DNA of 24,863 bases, taken from Anaerolineales bacterium. Its GTDB lineage: Bacteria > Chloroflexota > Anaerolineae > Anaerolineales > E44-bin32. A program made the translations under genes and the position numbers. The DNA lies in the NCBI GenBank assembly GCA_023250385.1, contig JAHFAU010000008.1, forward strand, positions 1 to 24,863, written 5' to 3'. The notes under the pieces were generated by a model. It was not told the DNA's origin, did no database searches, and saw only the letters and a list, made by a program, of their open reading frames with translations. This document shows, in pieces, positions 1 to 6,487 of the stretch (within the stretch, counting starts at the first letter, position 1; every line of letters starts with the position of its first letter).

Positions 1-2
1 TT

Positions 3-731
3 CGCCTCGATCCCGGTTTCCCCGGCGCCGCCAAGCAGTTGGCCGAGGCCCTGCTTGGGCTGCGCGAGCCTCCCCCTACCCCGGCTCCGCCCGCCGCCAC
101 CCCCACACCGAATCTGGCCCTGGTCGAAGAGATGCTCGGTCAGGCTCAGGCGGCCTATACCGCCGGGGAGTGGACCACGACCATCGAGACCCTGCTCGCC
201 TTGCGGGCCAAGGACCCGACCTATCGATCGGTGGAGGTGGATGGGTTCTTGTATGCCGCGCTGCGCAACCGCGGCATTCAGCGCATCTCACAAGATCACC
301 TGCTGGAAGAGGGGATTTATGATTTGAGCCTGGCGGGAAGCTTTGCCCCGCTCGATGAGGAAGCCAGCAACTGGCGCGGCTGGGCTCAGCTGTATCTAAC
401 CGCCAACAGCTACTTTGGGCTGAATTGGGAACAGGCTGCTTTCTACTTTGAACTGGTCTCCAGGGTTGCCCCCGGGATCCGGGGGGATGTGAGCTGGAAG
501 TACGCGGTTTCGCTGCGGATGTACGCACTGCAATTGGTGGCGGCCGGGGATCCCTGCCTGGCCGAGGAGCTGATGGGGGTCTCTTTGGAAGTGCTGCCTG
601 ACGAAGCCGTCGCTCCAACGGCAACCGCGGTGTACGATGCCTGCCAGACTGCCACCGCGCCCGCGCCGCCTCCGCGAGCCACAGCAACCCCGCAGGAGAC
701 GCCGACCGAGACTGCGACCCCCGAAGGGTAG
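3..731 (+). CDS. TPR-like repeat protein, C-terminal part (5' end outside window)
   Basis: The frame is open from the first bases, so the gene starts upstream of the window; about 242 codons are visible, ending at TAG 729-731. The protein begins with a segment of the LDPGFPGAA type, often seen at the end of a tetratricopeptide-like helix pair. A Pro/Thr-rich linker follows, then a helical region of roughly 150 residues resembling degenerate TPR units (for example the stretch around YTAGEWTTTIETLLALRAKD), and then a low-complexity Pro/Ala/Thr tail. No catalytic motif is visible. Long TPR proteins with Pro/Thr linkers are common in Anaerolineae, where they are often membrane-anchored, but no membrane segment is visible in this part. 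The next gene starts 10 bases downstream, so the two are probably co-transcribed. The function is unknown; a scaffolding or protein-binding role is only inferred. Confidence 0.75.
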   Translation, partial: RLDPGFPGAAKQLAEALLGLREPPPTPAPPAATPTPNLALVEEMLGQAQAAYTAGEWTTTIETLLALRAKDPTYRSVEVDGFLYAALRNRGIQRISQDHLLEEGIYDLSLAGSFAPLDEEASNWRGWAQLYLTANSYFGLNWEQAAFYFELVSRVAPGIRGDVSWKYAVSLRMYALQLVAAGDPCLAEELMGVSLEVLPDEAVAPTATAVYDACQTATAPAPPPRATATPQETPTETATPEG

Positions 732-741
732 GGAAGCACAG

Positions 742-1230
742 TTGCAATCCTGGGTGCTCACGCTTGCCTTCTGGCTGCACATGGCGGCGACCGTCGTGTG
801 GATCGGAGGCTTGTTCTTTCAGGCGTTAATCCTGCCCCCGGTTCTGCGCCGGCTGCCGGAGCGCGGTCAGGTCTTGGAAGCGCTGAGCCGCCGCTTTCAG
901 CCGCTGGCGTGGCTCAGTCTGGCGGTTCTGATCGGCACCGGTCTAACCCAAATGGCTGCCAATCCGAACTACACCGGCGTACTCTCCATTGAAAACTCCT
1001 GGTCACGGGCCATTCTGGCAAAACATCTGGCGGTCGGACTCATGGTCTGTGTTGGGGTCTACCAGACCTGGGTAGTTCAGCCCGCCCTCGCCCGGATGGC
1101 GATCCTGGAGGCGCGTGCCCCCCAGGCCGACCATGCTCCGCTGCTTCGACGACAGGATCGCTTGGCCCGGCTGAATCTGGCACTTGCGATTGCCGTCCTG
1201 GCCTTCACCGCGATCGCCCGCACCGTCTGA
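742..1230 (+). CDS. CopD-like integral membrane protein
   Basis: A 162-residue protein with four predicted membrane helices (about residues 4-30, 53-75, 88-112 and 142-160). The first helix has the WLHMAATVVWIGGLFF pattern, and a second membrane histidine lies in AKHLAVG (His13 and His95). This layout fits the CopD/DUF2269-like family of small membrane proteins, some of which take part in copper import or bind haem. I chose TTG 742 because GGGA at about 731-734 is well spaced as a ribosome binding site. Longer in-frame starts would run deep into the upstream gene. No CopC, copper ATPase or cupredoxin gene is nearby, so a copper role is uncertain. Confidence is good for the fold and low for the substrate. 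Confidence 0.75.
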   Translation: MQSWVLTLAFWLHMAATVVWIGGLFFQALILPPVLRRLPERGQVLEALSRRFQPLAWLSLAVLIGTGLTQMAANPNYTGVLSIENSWSRAILAKHLAVGLMVCVGVYQTWVVQPALARMAILEARAPQADHAPLLRRQDRLARLNLALAIAVLAFTAIARTV

Positions 1231-1302
1231 TCTGAAGCCTTCCCGTCCTCCGCAGCGGGCATGCAACTTGCATCGACCCGATCCAGAGCTTCGGAGGCGA
1301 CG

Positions 1303-1773
1303 ATGGTCTTACAACTCTCTCTCTGGACCGGGATCGTGGGCTTGTATCTGGCGATCGCGGGGGCATTCGGTGCACTCATTCGGGAGACCATCGGGCGGGG
1401 CAGGCGCGGCTGGGACCGGGTACTTGCCGCCGCGTACACTTTCCTGCTCTTTTGCGCAGCCTCCGCATTTGTCCTGGCCGTCACCGATTGGCCAGGTTGG
1501 TCTCGACTGGCCCTCTTCGGAGTGGGGCTCTCCGCCGCGTGGGTAGCCGCGGTTCGCCCGGCCTGGGTCCCTGCTCCCATATGGCGGCCAACCTTTTCCT
1601 ACCGCTATTTGGCAGGGGTAATGGCGTTGGCCGCGCTCTGGGGTATCAACCAAGCCATGGCTGGATCACCCACGGCACCGCTGATGATCGCGGTTTCTGC
1701 GCTGGCCGCCGGGGCTGCCTCATCCGGGACCTCGCTGAGGCTTCCCAGCTTCGAGCGATCGGAATCCGGCTGA
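1303..1773 (+). CDS. small multi-pass membrane protein, unrecognised
   Basis: A 156-residue hydrophobic protein with about four or five membrane segments (near residues 5-25, 39-60, 67-85, 101-120 and 122-140) and short Arg-rich loops such as GRGRRGWDR. The tail is polar. ATG 1303 is preferred over the in-frame ATG 1261 because GGAGG at 1293-1297 sits 5 bases before it, and the 14 extra residues of the longer form are polar and look non-coding. I do not recognise the family. It follows the CopD-like gene by 72 bases on the same strand, so the two may form a pair of membrane proteins. Confidence 0.65.
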   Translation: MVLQLSLWTGIVGLYLAIAGAFGALIRETIGRGRRGWDRVLAAAYTFLLFCAASAFVLAVTDWPGWSRLALFGVGLSAAWVAAVRPAWVPAPIWRPTFSYRYLAGVMALAALWGINQAMAGSPTAPLMIAVSALAAGAASSGTSLRLPSFERSESG

Positions 1774-1819
1774 AGCGATCGACCCAGATCGGCGACGAAA
1801 CTCCATGGATTGGCGGCGG

Positions 1820-1847
1820 TTCGGCGGCCACGTGAGTGAGGTACAAT
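1820..1847 (+). promoter_or_regulatory. possible promoter for rnz
   Basis: The hexamer TACAAT at 1842-1847 matches the -10 consensus at five of six positions and lies about 40 bases before the rnz start. Sixteen bases upstream is TTCGGC (1820-1825), which resembles a -35 box only weakly. The assignment rests mainly on the -10 box. Confidence 0.3.
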
Positions 1848-1885
1848 GACCGGCCCGATTTTCTCCACTCAGTCCTGGACCGCGT

Positions 1886-2806
1886 GTGTTCGAACTCCTA
1901 TTCCTCGGGACCTCTGCCTCTGCTCCTTCCGTCCACCGCGGCCTGAGCGCGCAAATCGTAAGTTTCCGAGACTACCGGTTCCTGGTCGACTGTGGTGAAG
2001 GCACCCAACGCCAGATCCTGCGGGCCGGGGTTGGTTTCCGCCGGCTGAACCGAATTCTGATCACCCACGGCCACCTCGATCACATTCTCGGCCTGGCCGG
2101 CTTGCTGTCCACCTTTGCCCGCTGGGAGGCCGTGGACGAACTCCAGATCTGGGCCAGTCCCTGGGCCCTCGAACGAATTCACGATCTGCTATTTGGAGTC
2201 GTGCTGCGGGGCGCCAAACCCCCGCTCAAGATTGACCTGCTCCCCATCGAGCCCGGCAAGCTAGTCGAGGATGAGGACTTCCGACTGCACGCCTTCCCGG
2301 TCGAGCACCGCGGGCCAGGCTGCTTCGGTTTCGTGTTCGAGCAGGCCTCCCGCCGACCCTTTCTCCCCGAGGTGGCTTCCCAGCTCGGGGTCCCGGAAGG
2401 ACCGGCGCGGCGCGAGCTGGTCAACGGCCGCGGGGTCACACTAGCCGACGGTCGGGTGGTTGAGCCCGAGCAGGTCCTGGGGCCGCCGCGCCGCGGGACC
2501 CGGCTGGTGCACGTTGGCGATGCGGCGGCGACCGAAGGATTGCTTGCAGCCTGCCAGGATGCCGATGGCCTGGTGATTGAGGCCACCTACCTCGAGGCTG
2601 AGCACGATCTGGCCAAGGAGTTCGGCCATCTGACCGCCCGGCAGGCCGCCGAGCTGGCCAAAGCGGCCGGGGTCGCCAGCCTGTATCTGACCCACATCTC
2701 TCGCCGTTACCGAGAAAAGGAAGTGCTGGAGGAGGCCCAGGCCATCTTCCCCACGGTTTCGGTGGTGCGCGATTTCGACCGGTTCCAGATCAGGCGAGCG
2801 GATTGA
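1886..2806 (+). CDS. rnz: ribonuclease Z (tRNase Z), metallo-beta-lactamase fold
   Basis: Endonuclease that removes the 3' trailer from tRNA precursors; a zinc-dependent cytoplasmic enzyme. The 306 residues match the usual length of the short bacterial form. The N-terminus has the family signature (FLGTSASAPS at about 6-15, then FLVDCGEGTQRQ at 32-43). The zinc motif HxHxDH is present as His61, His63, Asp65 and His66. Further ligands are expected in VEHRGPG, in HVGDAAAT and in the C-terminal LTHISRRY. The EATY and GHLTA motifs of the family are also visible. GTG 1886 is the start that gives the standard N-terminus. The HGHLDH loop differs slightly from the common HLHGDH, but all metal ligands are kept. 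Confidence 0.9.
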   Translation: MFELLFLGTSASAPSVHRGLSAQIVSFRDYRFLVDCGEGTQRQILRAGVGFRRLNRILITHGHLDHILGLAGLLSTFARWEAVDELQIWASPWALERIHDLLFGVVLRGAKPPLKIDLLPIEPGKLVEDEDFRLHAFPVEHRGPGCFGFVFEQASRRPFLPEVASQLGVPEGPARRELVNGRGVTLADGRVVEPEQVLGPPRRGTRLVHVGDAAATEGLLAACQDADGLVIEATYLEAEHDLAKEFGHLTARQAAELAKAAGVASLYLTHISRRYREKEVLEEAQAIFPTVSVVRDFDRFQIRRAD

Positions 2807-2860
2807 GCCGCCAGCCGGCAACATACTGGGCGGCGGCTCGCTTGGCCCAGCAGGTGCCGA

Positions 2861-2889
2861 TTGACCGGCTCGCGCCAAGCGGGTAAAAT
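2861..2889 (+). promoter_or_regulatory. sigma70-type promoter for the fmdB-like gene
   Basis: TTGACC at 2861-2866 and TAAAAT at 2884-2889 are separated by exactly 17 bases. Each box matches the consensus at five of six positions. Transcription would be expected to start near 2896, only about 13 bases before the ATG at 2909. This is the clearest promoter in the window. It was read from sequence only. Confidence 0.6.
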
Positions 2890-2908
2890 TGAGCGAAGGT
2901 TTCCAACG

Positions 2909-3133
2909 ATGCCAATTTACGAATACGTCTGCCTGGACTGCAGCACTGTTTTCGACGCCCTGCGCCCGATGGCGAAGGCGGATGCGCCGATTGTGTGTGA
3001 GGACTGCGAAAGCGAGCACACCTCGCGCATGCTCTCAGTATTTTTCGCCCATTCGGAGGGTCGCAGCGTTCCGGCCAACAACAGTGCCGGCTGCGCCTGT
3101 GGTGGCGCCTGCTCCTGCGCGAGCCTCAACTAA
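2909..3133 (+). CDS. FmdB-family zinc ribbon protein
   Basis: A 74-residue protein starting MPIYEYVC, the hallmark of the FmdB/CxxC_CXXC_SSSS family of putative regulatory proteins. Two Cys pairs (Cys8/Cys11 and Cys30/Cys33) form a single zinc ribbon. The C-terminal tail is rich in Gly and Cys (GCACGGACSC, residues 61-70), which adds four more cysteines outside the ribbon. ATG 2909 is chosen because the conserved N-terminus begins there and GAAGG at 2895-2899 serves as ribosome binding site. An upstream in-frame GTG or TTG would add residues lying under the promoter. The cellular role of this family is not well established. The gene is probably monocistronic, with its own promoter and a terminator just downstream. 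Confidence 0.85.
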   Translation: MPIYEYVCLDCSTVFDALRPMAKADAPIVCEDCESEHTSRMLSVFFAHSEGRSVPANNSAGCACGGACSCASLN

Positions 3134-3154
3134 TCCGCTATCCGTCGTAACGAA

Positions 3155-3186
3155 AAGAGCGCCGGCCCTGAACTGCCGGCGCTCTT
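3155..3186. terminator. bidirectional intrinsic terminator between fmdB-like gene and acyP
   Basis: A perfect 12-bp inverted repeat (AAGAGCGCCGGC at 3155-3166 and its complement at 3175-3186) encloses an 8-base loop. On the + strand it is followed by TTGATTTTCC, and on the - strand by TTTTCGTT, so each side has a T-rich run. It lies 21 bases after the fmdB-like stop and 19 bases after the acylphosphatase stop, as expected for a shared terminator between convergent units. Confidence 0.8.
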
Positions 3187-3205
3187 GATTTTCCTGCCGA
3201 GCCCC

Positions 3206-3508
3206 TCAGGCCGGCTCCCCCAGGCTTGCGGTCGGACGTACCTGGAATGCCTCCGGCTTCGCCGACGGGTCTTGCCATTCAACCTGCACCTCGTCGACCC
3301 GGGCTGCGGGCGGGCCCAGTTTGCACCAAGCCAAGACTCTTTCGATCGATTCCGGGGGGCCGACAAAGAGGGCTTCCACACTCCCATCTCGCAAGTTGCG
3401 GATCCAGCCCTTCAGCCCCAATTTGAGCGCCTCGTGATAGGTGTAATAGCGGAAACTTACCCCTTGAACCTGGCCGGTGATTACCGCGTGTGCCTGGCTG
3501 GTTTGCAT
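3206..3508 (-). CDS. acyP: acylphosphatase
   Basis: Small cytoplasmic enzyme that hydrolyses the carboxyl-phosphate bond of acylphosphates such as acetyl phosphate or 1,3-bisphosphoglycerate. The 100 residues are slightly longer than the usual 90 or so. The phosphate-binding loop GQVQGVSFR (residues 12-20) carries the catalytic Arg20, and the second motif GWIRNLRDGSVE carries the catalytic Asn38. The usual GVGFR is GVSFR here, a mild change. The start ATG 3508 is preceded by GGAG with acceptable spacing. It lies 31 bases after nuoN on the same strand and just before the terminator, so it is probably the last cistron of the nuo transcript. The short extra C-terminus after the core fold has no visible motif. 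Confidence 0.9.
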   Translation of the reverse strand: MQTSQAHAVITGQVQGVSFRYYTYHEALKLGLKGWIRNLRDGSVEALFVGPPESIERVLAWCKLGPPAARVDEVQVEWQDPSAKPEAFQVRPTASLGEPA

Positions 3509-3539
3509 CTCACTTTTCTCCCTCGGCTGCCGAGCCCGC

Positions 3540-4976
3540 TCAGCGCAATACCCCCAAGATCGCCGAGTTTTCTGCCAGGGTCAGAATGGGCCCCGGCAGG
3601 ATCCCGAAGACAAACGTCGCAAGCGCAGTAACTCCAATCGTGGCATTTAGCCAGCCTTCGGAGCGGGTCTCCGGCTCGCCCGAGCGCATGTACATCACAA
3701 CCACCACTCGCAGGTAGTAGTAGGCGGAGATCACGGAGGTGACGACCCCGACCACCGCCAGTCCGAGCTGGCCTGCATCCAGGGCCGCCCGGAAGATAAA
3801 GAACTTCGCAACAAACCCGACCGTGGGAGGCAACCCGGTCAAGGACAGCATGAAGAGTGCCATCGCCAAGGCTAAGCCAGGGCGGCGGCGAGACAGTCCG
3901 GCATAGTCGTCGATTTGCAGCCCCCCGCCCTCCATTCGCTCGACCGCTACGACCACCGCCCAGGCGCCCAGATTTGAAAACAAATAGGCGAAGAGATAGA
4001 ACAGGGCCGCGCTCACCGCTCCCGGAGCCACGGCCGGGAGGCTGGCTGCCGGCAGGGCCATGAAGATGTAGCCCGCGTGGGCAATGCTGGAGTAAGCCAG
4101 CATTCGTTTGATATTGCCCTGCACGATCGCGGCGATGTTTCCCCAGGCCATGGTGAGGGCAGCCAATGCGATCGTCAGCGGAGCCCAGGCGGCGGCCAGG
4201 TCCGGCAGGGCCGCAATGAAGACTCGCAGCAGCGCCGCGAAGCCTCCGGCCTTGGCCCCGACTGACATGAAAGCAACGACGGCCGACGGGGCTCCCTGAT
4301 AGACATCGGGGGTCCACATGTGGAAGGGCACTGCCGCGACCTTGAATCCGAGTCCCACCAGGACCAGGATCGCCCCGACCCGCAGCAGACCCGCGCCGCC
4401 GCTCAGTTCGGCGGCTACCCCGGCCAGGTTCGTCGTCCCGGTCGCCCCGAAGACCAGCGCGATCCCGTAAACCAGGAAGCCTGAAGCGAAGGCGCCGAGC
4501 AGGAAGTACTTCATGGCCGACTCTTCCGACTCCGGCCTGGGCCGGGCGAACCCGGCCAGCACGTAGAGCGGAAGGGAGAGCAACTCCAGGGCGACAAAAA
4601 CAACGATCAGGTCTCCCGCCAGGCTCATCAGCATCATTCCGCTGATCGTGAAGAGCAGCAGCGGGTAATACTCCCCTCGCTCGATTCCCATCCGGCTCAA
4701 ATAGTCGTGGGCCACTGCGATCGCCGCCAACCCCGTCAGCAGGAACACCCCCTGCAGAAAGCGGGCATAGGTGTCGGCGACAATCATCCCGCCGAAGACG
4801 GTCTGGGGGCTCCCGGGTCGCAGGATTAAGACGCTCAGCGCAAACAAGAGACCGGCCGCCGCGATCAGGGCGGTAGCGCCTTTCCGGTGGACGAACAAAT
4901 CCACAATCAACAGTGCGATCGCCCACAGGGCAACAATCAACAAAGCAGAGATTGGGGCCAGGTCGGCTGGACTCAT
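3540..4976 (-). CDS. nuoN: NADH-quinone oxidoreductase subunit N
   Basis: Antiporter-like membrane subunit of complex I; one of three proton-pumping channels of the membrane arm. The 478 residues form about 14 membrane helices. The transmembrane Glu131 lies in VALELLSLPLYVLAGF, and the broken-helix region KVAAVPFHMWTPDVYQG carries the conserved Lys. The LTGLPPTVGF motif of the family is present near the C-terminal third. ATG 4976 is chosen because it lies one base after the nuoM stop (TGA G ATG), which suggests termination-reinitiation, and because upstream residues would be out of keeping with the family. No clear ribosome binding site is seen, which fits coupled translation. It is followed by acyP. 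Confidence 0.95.
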   Translation of the reverse strand: MSPADLAPISALLIVALWAIALLIVDLFVHRKGATALIAAAGLLFALSVLILRPGSPQTVFGGMIVADTYARFLQGVFLLTGLAAIAVAHDYLSRMGIERGEYYPLLLFTISGMMLMSLAGDLIVVFVALELLSLPLYVLAGFARPRPESEESAMKYFLLGAFASGFLVYGIALVFGATGTTNLAGVAAELSGGAGLLRVGAILVLVGLGFKVAAVPFHMWTPDVYQGAPSAVVAFMSVGAKAGGFAALLRVFIAALPDLAAAWAPLTIALAALTMAWGNIAAIVQGNIKRMLAYSSIAHAGYIFMALPAASLPAVAPGAVSAALFYLFAYLFSNLGAWAVVVAVERMEGGGLQIDDYAGLSRRRPGLALAMALFMLSLTGLPPTVGFVAKFFIFRAALDAGQLGLAVVGVVTSVISAYYYLRVVVVMYMRSGEPETRSEGWLNATIGVTALATFVFGILPGPILTLAENSAILGVLR

Positions 4977-4977
4977 C

Positions 4978-6480
4978 TCAACGCATCGCCGTCGCGGCGG
5001 TGTTGACCAGGGCAATCACTCGATCGACCGAGGGGGCCATCAGATCGAAGAAGGGCCGCGGATACAGGCCGATCCAGAAAATGAGCAGCAGGATCGGGGC
5101 AAGGGTGAGGACCTCGCGGGGGGTGAGGTCCGTCAGACCTTGATTCTCCGCCTTGTCCAGCGGTCCGAGAAAGAGCTTCTGGAACATATAGAGCAGATAG
5201 ATCGCGGCCAGGATCACGCCGATCGCCGCCAGGCCGGCGAACCAGGCCGAGCCGATTGCCAGCGAGCCAAACGACCCGAGCAAGATGGTGAATTCGCCAA
5301 CGAACCCATTGAGCCCCGGCAGGCCCATGGAGGAGAGGGTCACCACCAGGGTGATCGCGGTGTAAACCGGCATCACCTTCCAGATCCCTCCGAAGGCGTC
5401 CAGCTCGCGGGTGTGGCGCCGCTCGTAAATCATGCCGACGATTAAAAACAGTGCGCCGGTGCTCAGGCCGTGGTTCACCATCTGCAGGATTCCGCCCTGG
5501 ATGCCTTGGGGGTTCAGGGCGAAAAGTCCAAGCATGACAAAACCCAGGTGGCTGACCGAAGAGTAGGCCACCAACTTTTTCACGTCCCGCTGGGCGTAAG
5601 AAACGATCGCACCATAGAGGATCCCGATGACTGCCAACAAGGCGATCCAGGGAGCCAGCCGCAGCGAGGCCTGCGGGAAGAGCGACAGGTTGAAACGCAG
5701 GAAGCCATAGGTGCCCAACTTCAACAGCACCCCCGCCAGGATCACCGAGCCGGCGGTCGGCGCCTCCACGTGGGCATCGGGCAGCCAGGAATGCAGCGGC
5801 CACATCGGGACCTTGATTGCGAAGGCCGCCCCGAAGGCCAAGAAGAGCCAAAACTGAATCTCCTGCGGTATGGCTCCGGCTGCGATCAGCTCCGGAACTG
5901 AGAACGTGTTGGCCCGCAGGCCGATCCACACGATCCCCAACAGCATCAAGATCGAGCCGGCCATGGTGTATAAGAAGAACTTGATCGCTGCGTACATGCG
6001 GCGCTCGCCACCCCAGATTCCGATCAAGAAGTACATCGGCACCAGGGTGAATTCCCAGAAGATGTAGAACAGGAACAAATCCATCGCCAGGAACACCCCG
6101 AGCATCCCGGTTTCCAACAGCAGGAAAAAGATCATGAACTCCTTGACCCGCTCCTGGATAGCGCTCCAGCTGGACAGGATGGAGATCGGGGTGAGAAAGG
6201 TCGTCAGCAGAATGAGCAGCAGACTCAGCCCGTCCACCGCCAGGTGATACTCGATCGTCCAGCCGGCGACCCGAATCCACGGCAGCCGGATGACCATTTG
6301 AAGCTCGGGATTGGACCGGTCGAACCCGGCCAGCAGGACGAGCGATAGGAGAAACGTGATCATCGAAGTAGCTAGGGACGTCCAGCGAAGCAAAGCAGTG
6401 CGGTTCTTGGGGAAGGCGAGCAGCAGCAGCGCGCCAATCGTGGGGAAGAAGGTCAGCAGGCTCAGGATCGAGGATTCCAT
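4978..6480 (-). CDS. nuoM: NADH-quinone oxidoreductase subunit M
   Basis: Antiporter-like proton-pumping subunit of the complex I membrane arm, 500 residues, a typical length. Glu143 in FYIFWEFTLVPMYFLIG is the conserved transmembrane glutamate. The motif VPMWPLHSWLPDAHVEAPT marks the broken helix with the pumping lysine just upstream (AIKVP). VKKLVAYSSVSHLGF is the second conserved region. The ATG at 6480 has GAGG at 6486-6489, five bases upstream. That ribosome binding site is built partly from the nuoL stop codon (TGA within GGTGAGG). Overlap of stop codon and ribosome binding site suggests tight coupling with nuoL. Confidence 0.96.
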   Translation of the reverse strand: MESSILSLLTFFPTIGALLLLAFPKNRTALLRWTSLATSMITFLLSLVLLAGFDRSNPELQMVIRLPWIRVAGWTIEYHLAVDGLSLLLILLTTFLTPISILSSWSAIQERVKEFMIFFLLLETGMLGVFLAMDLFLFYIFWEFTLVPMYFLIGIWGGERRMYAAIKFFLYTMAGSILMLLGIVWIGLRANTFSVPELIAAGAIPQEIQFWLFLAFGAAFAIKVPMWPLHSWLPDAHVEAPTAGSVILAGVLLKLGTYGFLRFNLSLFPQASLRLAPWIALLAVIGILYGAIVSYAQRDVKKLVAYSSVSHLGFVMLGLFALNPQGIQGGILQMVNHGLSTGALFLIVGMIYERRHTRELDAFGGIWKVMPVYTAITLVVTLSSMGLPGLNGFVGEFTILLGSFGSLAIGSAWFAGLAAIGVILAAIYLLYMFQKLFLGPLDKAENQGLTDLTPREVLTLAPILLLIFWIGLYPRPFFDLMAPSVDRVIALVNTAATAMR

Positions 6481-6487
6481 GGTTTCC

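Noticed and set aside
2805..2839. Stem-loop after rnz (GAGCCGCC / GGCGGCTC) as a terminator
   Set aside because: The loop is long (19 bases) and no T-run follows. It may form but I cannot support termination.
4973..6280. Arg/Gly/Asp-rich frame on the - strand overlapping nuoM in another phase
   Set aside because: nuoM is unambiguous in its own frame; the alternative is low complexity and not hydrophobic.
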